A DNA stretch of 64,000 nucleotides from Desulfosarcina ovata subsp. ovata (GCF_009689005.1 NZ_AP021879.1:2790001-2854000); one strand, 5' to 3'. Numbered from the stretch's first letter, positions 9,486 to 18,185 are shown. The notes: generated by a model from the letters alone, not told the origin. Made by a program: numbers and translations.

Positions 9486-10550
9486 CTATGGTTTTTGTGC
9501 ATCCGCGATGGCCACCTCTTCAAATGTCTTGATATCGCAGAGCACCCGCGTCGACGCATCGAGCAATTCCATGGCCACGGCCGCACCGGTCCCCTCCCCC
9601 AGACGAAACCTGAGGTCTATCAGGGGTTCGACGCCCAGGCGTTCATGCATGAAGGCATGGCCCACCTCGACGCTGCGGTGGCTGGCAAAAAGATACGCCT
9701 TGGCCGCCGGGGCCAGTTCGCAGGCAATCAGCGCACCGGCCGTGGCGATCAAGCCGTCGCAGACCACGGGAATTCCCGCTGCGGCCGCACCGATGACCAA
9801 GCCGGCCAGGCCGCCAATTTCGAACCCGCCCACCTTGGCCAGTACGTCCAAGGGGTCAGTGGGGTCCGGCCGGTGCAGGTCCAGGGCCTTTTCGATCACG
9901 CGGATCTTGTTGGCCAGGGCGGTATCGTCAATGCCGGTACCCCGCCCGGTGAGTTTTTCCACGGGAATTCCCGAAAAAGCCGCGATGACGGCCGACGACG
10001 GCGTGGTGTTGCCGATGCCCATATCGCCGGTGCCGAGCATGTCCAGCGGCCCCTCGGCCATCAGTTCGTTCACGATCTCGATACCGGCGGACACACTCTG
10101 TTCGGCCTGCTCGCGGGTCATGGCCGGCACGCGGGCGAAGTTGGCCGTGCCTTTGGACACCTTTTTGTGGAAAATGGGCAGCTGCGGGTCGAAGTCGTAA
10201 TTAACCCCCAGGTCGGCGGCGATCACCCGCGCCCCGGCATGCTTGCCGAGGACGTTAATGGACGCCCCGTCGTTGACGAAATTGAACACCATCTGGGGCG
10301 TTACCTCCTGGGGAAACAGGCTCACCCCCTCCTCGGTCACGCCGTGGTCTCCGGCGCAGGTGATGATCACCTTATGGGGCAGATGCACGTCCAGCGTCCC
10401 GAAAATAGCCGCCAGCCGTGCCGAGACATCCTCAAGCATACCCAGGCTTCCCGCCGGCCGGGCCTGGTCGGCCAGCCGCTGCCGGGCCTGGGCATAGACG
10501 GTTTCATTCAGCGGTTTGATGGTGGCAATACTTTTCTCAATCAGATTCAT
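9486..10550 (-). CDS. cobT: Nicotinate-nucleotide:dimethylbenzimidazole phosphoribosyltransferase
   Basis: CobT activates the lower-ligand base of cobamides by transferring phosphoribose from nicotinate mononucleotide to a benzimidazole. The 354-residue protein has typical CobT blocks: RPAGSLGMLE, CAGDHGVTEEGVS, MLGTGDMGIGNTTPSSA, GRGTGIDD and the C-terminal FRLGEGTGAAVAM that carries the catalytic glutamate. The ATG at 10550 is chosen over the in-frame TTG at 10568 because an AAGGAGG site sits 5-6 bp upstream of it. The gene lies downstream of a cobalamin riboswitch and a truncated bzaF-like gene, so it is probably cobalamin-repressed. Confidence 0.95.
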   Translation of the reverse strand: MNLIEKSIATIKPLNETVYAQARQRLADQARPAGSLGMLEDVSARLAAIFGTLDVHLPHKVIITCAGDHGVTEEGVSLFPQEVTPQMVFNFVNDGASINVLGKHAGARVIAADLGVNYDFDPQLPIFHKKVSKGTANFARVPAMTREQAEQSVSAGIEIVNELMAEGPLDMLGTGDMGIGNTTPSSAVIAAFSGIPVEKLTGRGTGIDDTALANKIRVIEKALDLHRPDPTDPLDVLAKVGGFEIGGLAGLVIGAAAAGIPVVCDGLIATAGALIACELAPAAKAYLFASHRSVEVGHAFMHERLGVEPLIDLRFRLGEGTGAAVAMELLDASTRVLCDIKTFEEVAIADAQKP

Positions 10551-10568
10551 GGGTTCCTCCTTCGGCAA

Positions 10569-10802
10569 TCAACCGATAGAATTCCTTCTCGGTGGGCAGG
10601 GCGAGGCATTGACCTTGGTACGCAGGCCCCGGCCAATGCCGACCACCTTCTGCATTTTTCGATAGGGATTGTTGGGGATGACGATCTGGCCCTCGGCCAC
10701 ACGCTGGCGAATGGTTTCCGCGTCGATGTTCTCGTCGGCAGCCACCGTCTGCATCTGCTTGCTGAGGATGCCTTCCCCGGCCAGTTCAATCTGTGTCTTC
10801 AT
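10569..10802 (-). pseudogene. Deletion scar of a ThiC/BzaF-like gene (5-hydroxybenzimidazole synthase?)
   Basis: The first about 63 residues (MKTQIELAGEGILSKQ... to GIGRGLRTKVNA) match the start of the ThiC/BzaF radical SAM family, whose normal length is above 400 residues. After KVNA the frame leaves the family and stops. In the next frame the DNA reads LALPTEKEFYRLIAEGG and ends in a TGA overlapping the cobT start, which looks like the gene's original C-terminus. The simplest reading is an internal out-of-frame deletion that fused both ends. The place between a cobalamin riboswitch and cobT favours BzaF (anaerobic benzimidazole formation) over ThiC, but this is inference. Confidence 0.65.
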
Positions 10803-10856
10803 GGTGAGTTCCCTTCCTGTGCTCGGAACCGGGCGCAAAGCGGGGCTCGCCCAATT

Positions 10857-10899
10857 AAAAAAACCCCGGACCGAAATTGGAAATTTCCGTCTGGGGTTT
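10857..10899 (-). terminator. Rho-independent terminator of the cobalamin riboswitch
   Basis: On the minus strand AAAACCCCAGAC pairs with GTCCGGGGTTTT across a loop and is followed by a run of T. It lies between the riboswitch aptamer and the bzaF-like start, so it is the likely expression platform: cobalamin binding would favour termination. Confidence 0.8.
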
Positions 10900-10921
10900 T
10901 GCCGTCACCACCAGGACACAT

Positions 10922-11105
10922 TGTTTCACGGCAGGTCTTCTGACTCACGGATCGTCCTACCGGCCGCCCCTTCCCGCATCGTTTCGATCAGGTCCACACG
11001 ATACAGTGGTCATGGCAGCTTTCGTCCCCGTTCACAGCGACGGGTTCGTCCCGGAATCACACCGGGTTCCCTATTATCCTCAACAAAAGGCACCGCAAAG
11101 CATCA
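10922..11105 (-). ncRNA. Cobalamin riboswitch
   Basis: The minus strand carries the conserved parts of the AdoCbl/B12 riboswitch in order: GGTGCC, AATAGGGAACCCGGTG, AATTCCGG-like ATTCCGGGACG, a GTCGCTGT segment, GCTGCCATGACCACTGT (variant of the GCCACTG block), GCGGGAAGG, and the terminal GAGTCAGAAGACCTGCCGT (the AGCCAGGAGACCTGCC box variant). It sits just upstream of the terminator and the bzaF/cobT genes, so these should be repressed when cobalamin is plentiful. Confidence 0.93.
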
Positions 11106-11227
11106 TCTAATTCTGGCATAGCATGTAAATGAACGATCGGCGGCTGTCAATGGAATTCTTGGCTATCTGCCCTGGCCTATCTCCGATATCACAAATTCCG
11201 ACCTGCCCTTATTAAGACGATTGGCGG

Positions 11228-11359
11228 AAAAGAATATACCAGGATGCGCAGGATTTTCATTCGTCTTCAAGGCGGGCTTTTTTACGCATAGTGGGGCTAT
11301 GTGTGGAAAAGCCCAACGTAGAAGACGGATGAAAAGACAAGCAGGCGGGTATATTCTTT
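11228..11359. repeat. 132-bp imperfect inverted repeat, MITE-like
   Basis: The 40-bp left arm (beginning AAAGAATATACC and ending TTTCATTCGTCTTC) pairs with the right arm (GAAGACGGATGAAAA ... GGTATATTCTTT). A second inner stem, GGGCTTTT/AAAAGCCC with CATAG/CTATG, lies between them. The whole folds as one long hairpin with no coding capacity. This is typical of a small non-autonomous element or a dispersed intergenic repeat. Confidence 0.6.
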
Positions 11360-11679
11360 GACAGAAATCGCCTAAGGTGTATACGGAAATAACAGTCACG
11401 CCGGATTGGATATTGGGAACATTGTTCGAGATTGGGGCCTTTTTTGGGGAGCAGTCATATTATAAACGTCTTATTATAGAGACAACCTATTATTTTTATA
11501 CGTTAAGCCTATTTACTCGCGATACTAAGAACACCTTGACTTATGAGCAAAAACTAGATAAAAAAGTTTCCCTAACTCGCAGCCGAAGCTGCACACCATA
11601 ACTTTAAAAAAAATCAGCCGAAGCGAATCAAATATCCTGCCTTGTAGGGCAGGACATTCAAAATAACCGAAGATAAAGC

Positions 11680-11729
11680 ACCACGAAGGTCTGTTATCCT
11701 CTATTGGAGAAACAGCTTCGTGGTTTTTT
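11680..11729 (+). terminator. Intrinsic terminator/attenuator upstream of the TonB receptor
   Basis: ACCACGAAG and CTGTT pair with AACAG and CTTCGTGGT, followed directly by TTTTTTA. No plus-strand gene precedes it closely, and the receptor start is about 87 bp downstream. It could therefore be an attenuator in the receptor leader rather than the end of an upstream gene. A small hairpin (TCCTGCC/GGGCAGGA) precedes it. I do not recognise a known riboswitch class. Confidence 0.6.
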
Positions 11730-11815
11730 ATTTTCTATAGCAATGTCTAACCAGTGAACGAGTGCTGAAATTTCATAATCACATATTCATAATGAAGTAG
11801 ATAAGGAGGCGTCAG

Positions 11816-13843
11816 ATGAAGCGTGGGATATTTTATATATGGATTGGGATGATTGCCCAGATTATCAATCCCGTCAATGGGCTCTGTGCTGATGAGCCGC
11901 CCGATTACTACAAGCTCGACGAAGTAGTAATCTCAGCCACACGTTCGGAAACTTCTGTTTTTGATGCGCCCCAGAGCGTTACCGTGGTTTCGGAAGAGGA
12001 AATCATGGCATCGCCATTTGAAAGACTCGAAGATATCCTTAGGTACACCGTTGGATTCCAGAACTTTAGTCATTATGGGCAACAGACCGGTGGCGTGTCC
12101 AGTCATTTCTCATTTAGAGGGGTCGGCCGTAACCGCACGCTTATGTTGCTTGATGGCGTTCCACTCAATGACAATTTCAGCAATTCGATTGCATGGGTGG
12201 CCTGGGGCCTGATTCCCAAAGAAAGTATCGCGCGAATCGAAATCGTACGTGGACCGACATCCGCCGCCTATGGATCGGAGGCTTTGGGTGGCGTCGTCCA
12301 CATCATTACCAAAAAGCCAGCGGAGAAACAGGAAACCAGTCTGAAATTTACCGCGGGATCGGAAGATACCTATGGCGGTACGGCTTTTCACTCCCAAAGC
12401 ATATCCCGTTTCGGGTATCTGTTGTCTGGTGGTTACGAAGAAAGCGACGGTTTCTACATGGTGGATCCCGAGGGAATTGAAGACTATACCCTGAGGCGCT
12501 ACCGGGAGGTCGGCAAAGGGCTGGGCAAAATGACCTATACTTTGGGTGATCACACCAATCTGTCGTTAAGCGCGCTTTACTATCAACATGAAATGGGTAA
12601 GGGGCGTGAGTATTTTTATGACGATCTGCAAATGGATCAGTATCGCATCGGGCTGACCCATCGGGGAGACCGAATGGACTGGTCAGGCCTGGTGTACTTG
12701 AACCGTGCCGAAAAAACCGCCTATCAGGACAAATTCGTCAATTCAACCGGTTCCTATATCCCTGACCGTGAAGAGACGTTTCCTGAAAACCAGGTCTGGG
12801 GCGCCGAAATTCAAAATACGGCGCGTTTGTTCAGCAGCCTCACGCTAACAACCGGCTTGGCCTACAAGCGCATCGCCATGGATTATGATGTGGATTATTT
12901 GACCAGCGACCGCGATGTCGGCGCCTCCGGGCGGCAGGAAACCCTGTCTCCCTTCATGGATTTGACAAGCGAATTCCTTGACGCAAGGCTCATCATCAAC
13001 GCTGGTATCCGTTATGATTATATTCGTAACTATGATGGTCAAAGTTGGGATACAAGCACCAATTCTAATGATACATATGATTCGCAAACATGGGACAATT
13101 TTTCTCCAAAAGCCGGCATCGTTTTTCGCCCAGAAGGAATTTCAAGTCTACGCACATCAATTGGCACCGGCTTCAGGGCGCCCAGTCTCTTCGACCAATA
13201 TAAACTGCATGTGCGCGGTGGGGGGACAAGCATAAGGTTTCCCAATCCAGACCTTGATCCCGAAAAGATCGTCACCTGGGATATTGGCGGTGAGCGGCTC
13301 TTTTTCAATAGGTTGTGGGCAAGACTGGCCTACTACCAATCCTGGGCTACCGATTACATCGGCAGCCGAACCCTGAGAACCTATACTGTTGGAAGCAAAA
13401 CTTATAAAGAAAGCACGTACGATAATATCAGCGATGTCGACATCCACGGTGTGGAGGCGGAGTTGGAATATGATATCGGGTATGGTCTGACAACGTTTTT
13501 CAATTACAATTACAATATTTCCAAAATCGCCAAGGACGAAGAAAATCCTGAACTCGAAGGCAAATACCTTTCGGGAGAGCCCCAACACAAATACAGGGCT
13601 GGTCTGACTTATCGAAATCCCGACTTGATCAATGCATCCATTGCTTTCAGGTACAATGTCGATGAATACGCGGACTCCGAAAACACTGAAAAAGTCCCCG
13701 ACTACATGACCCTTGATCTGTCCGTCTGGAGAACGTTCTTTGATATGGTTACCCTACGCCTTAATGTGGAAAATGTCACGGATGAGGACGAGTATATCGA
13801 GGATGGAACATTGTATTACGGTTCGGTTCAGATCGATTTTTAA
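11816..13843 (+). CDS. TonB-dependent outer-membrane receptor
   Basis: This 675-residue receptor has a signal peptide ending near GLCADEPP and a TonB box (DEVVISATR). A plug domain follows (VTVVSEEEIMASPFERLEDILR; FRGVGRNRTLMLLDGVPLND; IARIEIVRGPTSAAYGSEALGGVVHI). The rest is a 22-strand-type beta-barrel ending in a C-terminal phenylalanine (GSVQIDF), the normal BAM signal. An AAGGAGG site precedes the ATG. The downstream genes encode NikK/NikL-like proteins and the wider region concerns cobalt and corrinoids. A nickel, cobalt or corrinoid ligand is therefore plausible, but substrate cannot be read from sequence. Confidence 0.92.
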   Translation: MKRGIFYIWIGMIAQIINPVNGLCADEPPDYYKLDEVVISATRSETSVFDAPQSVTVVSEEEIMASPFERLEDILRYTVGFQNFSHYGQQTGGVSSHFSFRGVGRNRTLMLLDGVPLNDNFSNSIAWVAWGLIPKESIARIEIVRGPTSAAYGSEALGGVVHIITKKPAEKQETSLKFTAGSEDTYGGTAFHSQSISRFGYLLSGGYEESDGFYMVDPEGIEDYTLRRYREVGKGLGKMTYTLGDHTNLSLSALYYQHEMGKGREYFYDDLQMDQYRIGLTHRGDRMDWSGLVYLNRAEKTAYQDKFVNSTGSYIPDREETFPENQVWGAEIQNTARLFSSLTLTTGLAYKRIAMDYDVDYLTSDRDVGASGRQETLSPFMDLTSEFLDARLIINAGIRYDYIRNYDGQSWDTSTNSNDTYDSQTWDNFSPKAGIVFRPEGISSLRTSIGTGFRAPSLFDQYKLHVRGGGTSIRFPNPDLDPEKIVTWDIGGERLFFNRLWARLAYYQSWATDYIGSRTLRTYTVGSKTYKESTYDNISDVDIHGVEAELEYDIGYGLTTFFNYNYNISKIAKDEENPELEGKYLSGEPQHKYRAGLTYRNPDLINASIAFRYNVDEYADSENTEKVPDYMTLDLSVWRTFFDMVTLRLNVENVTDEDEYIEDGTLYYGSVQIDF

Positions 13844-13982
13844 CTTCGCTTATAGAAAAGCGCCCTTCACGACAATAGATCGAGATGTAATATGGAAAAA
13901 CCGTTGCCATGATTGACGGGGGAGATGCCTGCGTGTATGGTCCCACATTGGGCTGTCTGCTTGTTGGGCTGGATGATCGCTA

Positions 13983-14092
13983 CTATCAGTGTTTAAGATA
14001 ATGTTTTTGGCAAGGCCAGAGAGAGGAAGCCGTATAATGACTACCGCGACGACCGATAACGCAGCCCAAAAACATTATCTTGAATACTATAT
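13983..14092. repeat. 110-bp inverted-repeat element, family with copies near 19.4 and 63.7 kb
   Basis: The left end (core GTTTAAGATAATGTTTTTGG, 13991-14010) and the right end (CCAAAAACATTATCTTGAA, within 14066-14092) are imperfect inverted repeats. The right part with its flank (starting at 14043, CGCGACGACCGATAACGC) recurs near 19440-19489 almost unchanged. The left part recurs at 63719-63748. This is a MITE or IS end remnant with no coding capacity. Confidence 0.6.
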
Positions 14093-14113
14093 GAGGTCAT
14101 TCCCGGCATGGGT

Positions 14114-14242
14114 GGGGCTTGGTTCTAACTTCGCCCACCTGGATTTAGGAACGATTAAAACGGGTTGACCCCATATTACCTCTCGTTCCCACGCAGAGCG
14201 TGGGAACGAGGGGGTAAGTGGACGAAGTTAGAACCAAGCCCC
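14114..14242. repeat. 129-bp palindromic element with nested hairpin
   Basis: The outer arms, 20 bp each (14114-14133 and 14223-14242; GGGGCTTGGTTCTAACTTCG and its complement), match perfectly. A second perfect hairpin lies inside: CTCGTTCCCACGC, loop AGA, then GCGTGGGAACGAG (14182-14210). The inner unit resembles a hairpin repeat often seen between genes in Proteobacteria. The nested arrangement suggests one mobile palindrome inserted into another. Confidence 0.65.
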
Positions 14243-14373
14243 ATAAAACAAATAGATGAAAAATGGCTCGGACTTGTGGTCATTGGCGAATGTGTCCGTT
14301 GAACACTTAACCGGCTTCGCCACAGGAGCCTTCCAAAATGCACGAGGCATCGATGTGAAAAGGAGAACGATCC

Positions 14374-15116
14374 ATGGCATTACAGACAAATAGATTTACT
14401 CGACTTGTAGTTGCAGGTATTTCCTTGCTCAGTATTCTGATTTCAACCGGTACAGTCTTTGGACATCACCTCTGGATTATCCAGAATGGCGATGGATATA
14501 TGGTTGCCCGTGGCGCACTTCCTGATCGTTTGGATTCCTATGATCCGATGATCCGACAGCTGTAAAGATGATCAAAGCAGTAGACCGGGAAGGCGGTGAG
14601 ATCCCGATTACGCGGATTGCGGAAAAAGAAAAGGCGTTATTTCGGGCGGAACGTCCGACGTGCCTGGCGGCCGTGCGCTGCGAGTGGGGTGGCCGGGTCG
14701 AAACCACCCGGGGCAAGAAACTGATGACCCGGCAAGAAGCCGAAAAGCAGGGTTTCAAGGTCCTCAAGGCCTTCACATCCACACAGACTTCGAAGACGAT
14801 GTTCGCGGAAACGACAGCCATCAGCAACCCTTTGGGGCTGGTCTTCGAGGTGGTGCCGCTCAAAAGCCCCTACCGGCTAGGTCCGGATGAGCCACTGGAG
14901 GTAAAGTTGCTCTTTGACGGGGCGCCGCTCAAGCACGCCGTGGTCTCCCTAAACGATCAAACCCGAACGGAAACTGATGCCCAGGGCATTGCCAGGTTTG
15001 CCGTGAAGCAATCGGGCCGGCAGCTGATCGCTGCCAAGCACATCGTGCCGGTCAAAGATAATTCCGAGATTGACTACCTGAAATTCATGACTTTTTTCAT
15101 ATTCGAGGCAAAGTGA
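14374..15116 (+). pseudogene. DUF4198 periplasmic protein (NikK-like), frameshifted by an 8-bp duplication
   Basis: The first part has a signal peptide and then GHHLWIIQNGDGYM, the mature N-terminus style of DUF4198/NikK metal-uptake accessory proteins. It hits a stop at 14563-14565. The rest of the protein (MIKAVDREGGEIP... to YLKFMTFFIFEAK, 14568-15116) continues in another frame. The break coincides with a tandem duplication of ATGATCCG at 14540-14555. Removing one copy restores DSYDP-TAVKMIKAVDREG in a single frame of about 245 codons. It overlaps the next gene by 4 bp (ATGA). NikK-type proteins assist nickel or cobalt ECF transporters; no transporter genes are visible here. Confidence 0.75.
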
Positions 15117-15601
15117 TGAAAGAGGTTATTTTATTTTTCGGAGGTCTTGCCCTTATGTTGATTACTGCCCTGGGAATGCCTGCACAGGTTGATGCCCACG
15201 GTACTGGCCACAGGGTCTTAAACGGTGAACACCTGGTAGCATTGGAATTTTACTATTCCGATCAAACCCCCATGCGCTATGCCGAGGCATTGGTGTTCAG
15301 CCCCAATGACGCGGAGGTGGAGCACCAATATGCACGCACCGATCAACACGGCAAGTTTGTTTTTTGTCCCGACGCAACGGGGCAGTGGGTGGTCAAGGTC
15401 AGTGACGGCATGGGGCATGCGGAACAAGCAACCGTCATGGTCAAGCCGGAGAAGGCTTCTGGGTCGACCACGGTCCCGTCGGTCCCTGCATCCTTCACAG
15501 GACAAGGCTCCATGGCCACGGGGATCAAGGCGGTGGCCGGATTGAGCCTCATTCTAAATGCTTGTTTTGTATTTTATTTCGTGAAGCGGCGTACTAAATA
15601 A
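15113..15601 (+). CDS. Membrane-anchored periplasmic protein, NikL-like
   Basis: This 162-residue protein has an N-terminal signal/TM segment (VILFFGGLALMLITALGM) and a mature region starting DAHGTGHRVLNGEH. That region has an Ig/carboxypeptidase-regulatory-like beta fold (DQHGKFVFCPDATGQWVVKVSD) and histidines that could bind metal. One C-terminal TM helix ends in KRRTK. It is translationally coupled to the DUF4198 gene. Small two-TM proteins of this kind (NikL) accompany NikK in nickel/cobalt uptake systems. I assign it by context and topology, not by a diagnostic motif. Confidence 0.55.
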   Translation: MMKEVILFFGGLALMLITALGMPAQVDAHGTGHRVLNGEHLVALEFYYSDQTPMRYAEALVFSPNDAEVEHQYARTDQHGKFVFCPDATGQWVVKVSDGMGHAEQATVMVKPEKASGSTTVPSVPASFTGQGSMATGIKAVAGLSLILNACFVFYFVKRRTK

Positions 15602-15708
15602 TCCGTACACTCATCCGAGATCTCAAGATCGATTTTCAGGTTCAGGCTTGCTGCAGAACTATGGCTATATGCGTTAATGCCACATATTAAATCGTGTAAC
15701 CGAACAAA

Positions 15709-15742
15709 GAAGACCAACCCCAATATGTAATGGCTGGTCTTC
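15709..15742. terminator. Probable bidirectional terminator between convergent genes
   Basis: GAAGACCA (15709-15716) pairs with TGGTCTTC (15735-15742). It lies between the NikL-like gene (plus) and the methyltransferase gene (minus), with short T-rich runs on each strand after the stem. Confidence 0.45.
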
Positions 15743-16885
15743 CTTCATAATATTTGTGATTAGCTTGTGATTCGGTCGTATATCGCAGGTTTTTCAGAAT
15801 ACGCCTCTCGGCAATAATCAGAATATGGATTCCCGAAATTTTGTTACGGAATGCTTTATAGCATAAACATTTTCCACAGGTGCAAACACCGGGAGGTCGC
15901 ATCCCAGCGCCAGAATAAAACCCGCATCAACATTTTTGCCTTGCTCAAGGGATTTCCGGCAAATTTCATCTACTTTCTGGAGAGAAGCGGATTGGATGAT
16001 CTGGGGATCGACGTTGCCGTAGATAATATCTTCCGGGAAAAAACGGGCTGCCTCATTGATCTCCACCTCATGGCCGATGCTGATGATGGCCGGATGGTGC
16101 CAGTCGGCTATGCTTGAAAGATAGGGCAGGTTTCGCTTTTGCTCCCCGCAGATATGGAAGAAATATCGCGTGATTCCTGACCGGTTTAACCGGTTGATAT
16201 ATTTTTGATGACTGGGCAGGGCAAAGCGTTCAAAATGTTTGGGGGAGATCAGCTGGTTGCTTTCCATGGGGCTGCTGTTATACACGGCGATGTTTTCACT
16301 GCCAAAGGTCTCGATCCAATAATCCAGCACGTTGAAGATATGGTCAAACGCCATGTCAATCAAATGGTCACACAGATCGGGCTTTCTGATCATCCATCGG
16401 CCAAACCATTCCATACCGCAGATATTGGCCGCCATGGTAAAGGGTGAACGGTGGTGAAACCAGACAATGCCGCCGGTTCGATGTTGAAGCCTTGAGAACT
16501 GCATAGCGGTTTCAATTCCCCCGGCGGTTTTCGGGTCTGGTGCCTCGAGCGCCAGAACGCCTGATTCGTCACTGACCGGGTGGGCAACCACTTTCATGGC
16601 CTGGTCAAGTGGGCTTGATGGCAGCCGGACATCCCCTCCGAAGTCATGGGCACCCAGAATGGTATGGCGGATGATCCGAGGCAGGGGAGCAAAACCGAAA
16701 CGCTTTTCTCCCTCAAGCCTGGCGTTAAAGCTCTTTTCCGGATCTTTAAACGCATCGGCTGATTATAACGGATTTTGGGGAGTTTGATTCCAATAAGCCG
16801 AACATACAGTGGCCTATCCCCCGACAAAAACACAACATGTTGATATTATTGAAGATTTGAGTCTAGACTTTTTACTAATAATTTT

Positions 16886-16930
16886 ATATAGTTAGAGACA
16901 CATCCCGCCAAAGGAGGTCTCTAACTATAT
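16886..16930 (+). promoter_or_regulatory. Hairpin enclosing the transposase ribosome-binding site
   Basis: ATATAGTTAGAGAC (16886-16899) is perfectly complementary to GTCTCTAACTATAT (16917-16930). The AAAGGAGG ribosome site lies at the loop/stem boundary and the ATG at 16929 overlaps the second arm. A transcript reading in from outside would bury the start. This is a known type of IS self-control, as in IS10 and IS50 transcripts, though here it is inferred from sequence only. Confidence 0.65.
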
Positions 16931-18185
16931 GGGAATAGCAGATACAAGATCCGCTAACCGAAACAACAGAATCATATGTTTGCCCTTTTCTCAAGGCAAT
17001 TATGAATGCAACATACTCAACCCGGTTGATTTCAGAACTTCCGTAAACAAAAGGATCGAACTGTTTCCGGAATTATTCCCGGCTGAAATCGAAAATGGAT
17101 ATCGGATGAAGGATCTTTATTACTCAAAAAAACAATCCATATGGATCCGTCGAATTAAAATATCCGGTGTTGCTTACACCATTCGTCCTTCATTTGTACT
17201 GCCATACCTCGTTGGATTTGTTGACGAAATCGAAGATGCAATGTTTTTTAGAAAGTTCGACATACCATTTTGGGCCATAAGTCGTGTTTTCGGAAAAGAT
17301 CCCATGTATTGGTATCGAATCGAACAATCTATCGGGCGAAACAGCATTGTCGGAACAACTGTCCGAAATCCTCAAGATGTTCCCGAACATCTTGCCGCTG
17401 ATGAAAAGCATACTCGAATTTTAGGTGAAAAAACGTATGTGGCCACGACAGTTGGTGATGGCTGTATTCTCGGTGCAGCCGTTGCCAAAGACGCCGGAGA
17501 ACAAGCGTTAACAGATGCGTATCAAGTGTACAAACAAGAGGCCCAGTGTATAAAGCCGGAATATTCACCGGAAACCGTGAATATGGACGGCTGGAAAGCC
17601 ACCCGAAATGCGTGGCAATTCCTCTTCCCGGCAGTAGTTATCATTTGCTGTTTTCTTCATGTGTTTATCAAAATTCGTGACCGTGCCAAAAAGAAATACC
17701 GAGATATTTTTGAAAACGCCGCATCAAAGCTATGGGAGTGTTATCGCGCTGAAAGTAAGGCATCGTTTTCCCAAAGAATAAGAAGGTTGTACGAATGGTG
17801 CGAAAAGAATGCTGTGCCATCCGTTATCATAGATCCCATAACGAAGTTACGGAAAAACATTGCCGCCTATCGTGTTGCCTACGATCATCCTAAAGCACAC
17901 CGAACCAGTAACATGGTTGACCGGTTGATGCAAAGAATGGATCGCCACCTGTACAGTACCCAATATTTTCATGGATCGATGGATGCAGCGCAGTTGAGTA
18001 TTCGAGGATGGACGCTCATCAATAATTTTTCACCATACAATCCTCGAACGGTTAAGTTGCACAATGGATTTAAAAGTCCGGCGGAACAGCTAAACCAATT
18101 CAGATATCACAACAACTGGTTGCAAAACTTGTACGTTTCGGCTTCTTTGGGTGGGTACCGGAGACCTCCCCAAAATCCGATATAA
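16929..18185 (+). CDS. Transposase of the 1431-bp IS, copy 1
   Basis: This 418-residue protein is almost certainly a DDE-type transposase. Candidate acidic residues are in AADEKHTRI and VNMDGWKATRNAW, followed by the helical region FLHVFIKIRDRAKKK and a C-terminal segment RTSNMVDRLMQRMDRHLY. It ends within the IS right terminal repeat. I do not recognise the family with confidence. The start ATG is set by the AAAGGAGG site that lies in a hairpin. The same protein is encoded at 35025-36281. Confidence 0.85.
   Translation: MGIADTRSANRNNRIICLPFSQGNYECNILNPVDFRTSVNKRIELFPELFPAEIENGYRMKDLYYSKKQSIWIRRIKISGVAYTIRPSFVLPYLVGFVDEIEDAMFFRKFDIPFWAISRVFGKDPMYWYRIEQSIGRNSIVGTTVRNPQDVPEHLAADEKHTRILGEKTYVATTVGDGCILGAAVAKDAGEQALTDAYQVYKQEAQCIKPEYSPETVNMDGWKATRNAWQFLFPAVVIICCFLHVFIKIRDRAKKKYRDIFENAASKLWECYRAESKASFSQRIRRLYEWCEKNAVPSVIIDPITKLRKNIAAYRVAYDHPKAHRTSNMVDRLMQRMDRHLYSTQYFHGSMDAAQLSIRGWTLINNFSPYNPRTVKLHNGFKSPAEQLNQFRYHNNWLQNLYVSASLGGYRRPPQNPI

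Larger units (their letters stand above)
11110..11815. other. About 700 bp without a convincing gene
   Basis: It contains the imperfect dyad at 11228-11359, an AT-rich stretch and, just upstream of the TonB receptor, two hairpins (a stem TCCTGCC/GGGCAGGA near 11633-11653, then a terminator at 11680-11729). The small open frames here have no recognisable features. Confidence 0.6.
13844..14373. other. Gene-free interval filled with small repeats
   Basis: Between the TonB receptor and the NikK-like gene there is no gene. The interval holds two palindromic elements (13983-14092 and 14114-14242), described separately. Confidence 0.7.

Noticed and set aside
9495..10943. Long plus-strand open frame opposite cobT and the riboswitch
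   Set aside because: Antisense shadow of GC-rich coding sequence; the minus strand has clear CobT motifs and an RNA element.
11377..11601. 74-codon plus-strand open frame before the TonB receptor
   Set aside because: AT-rich with no ribosome site, motif or context; probably spurious.
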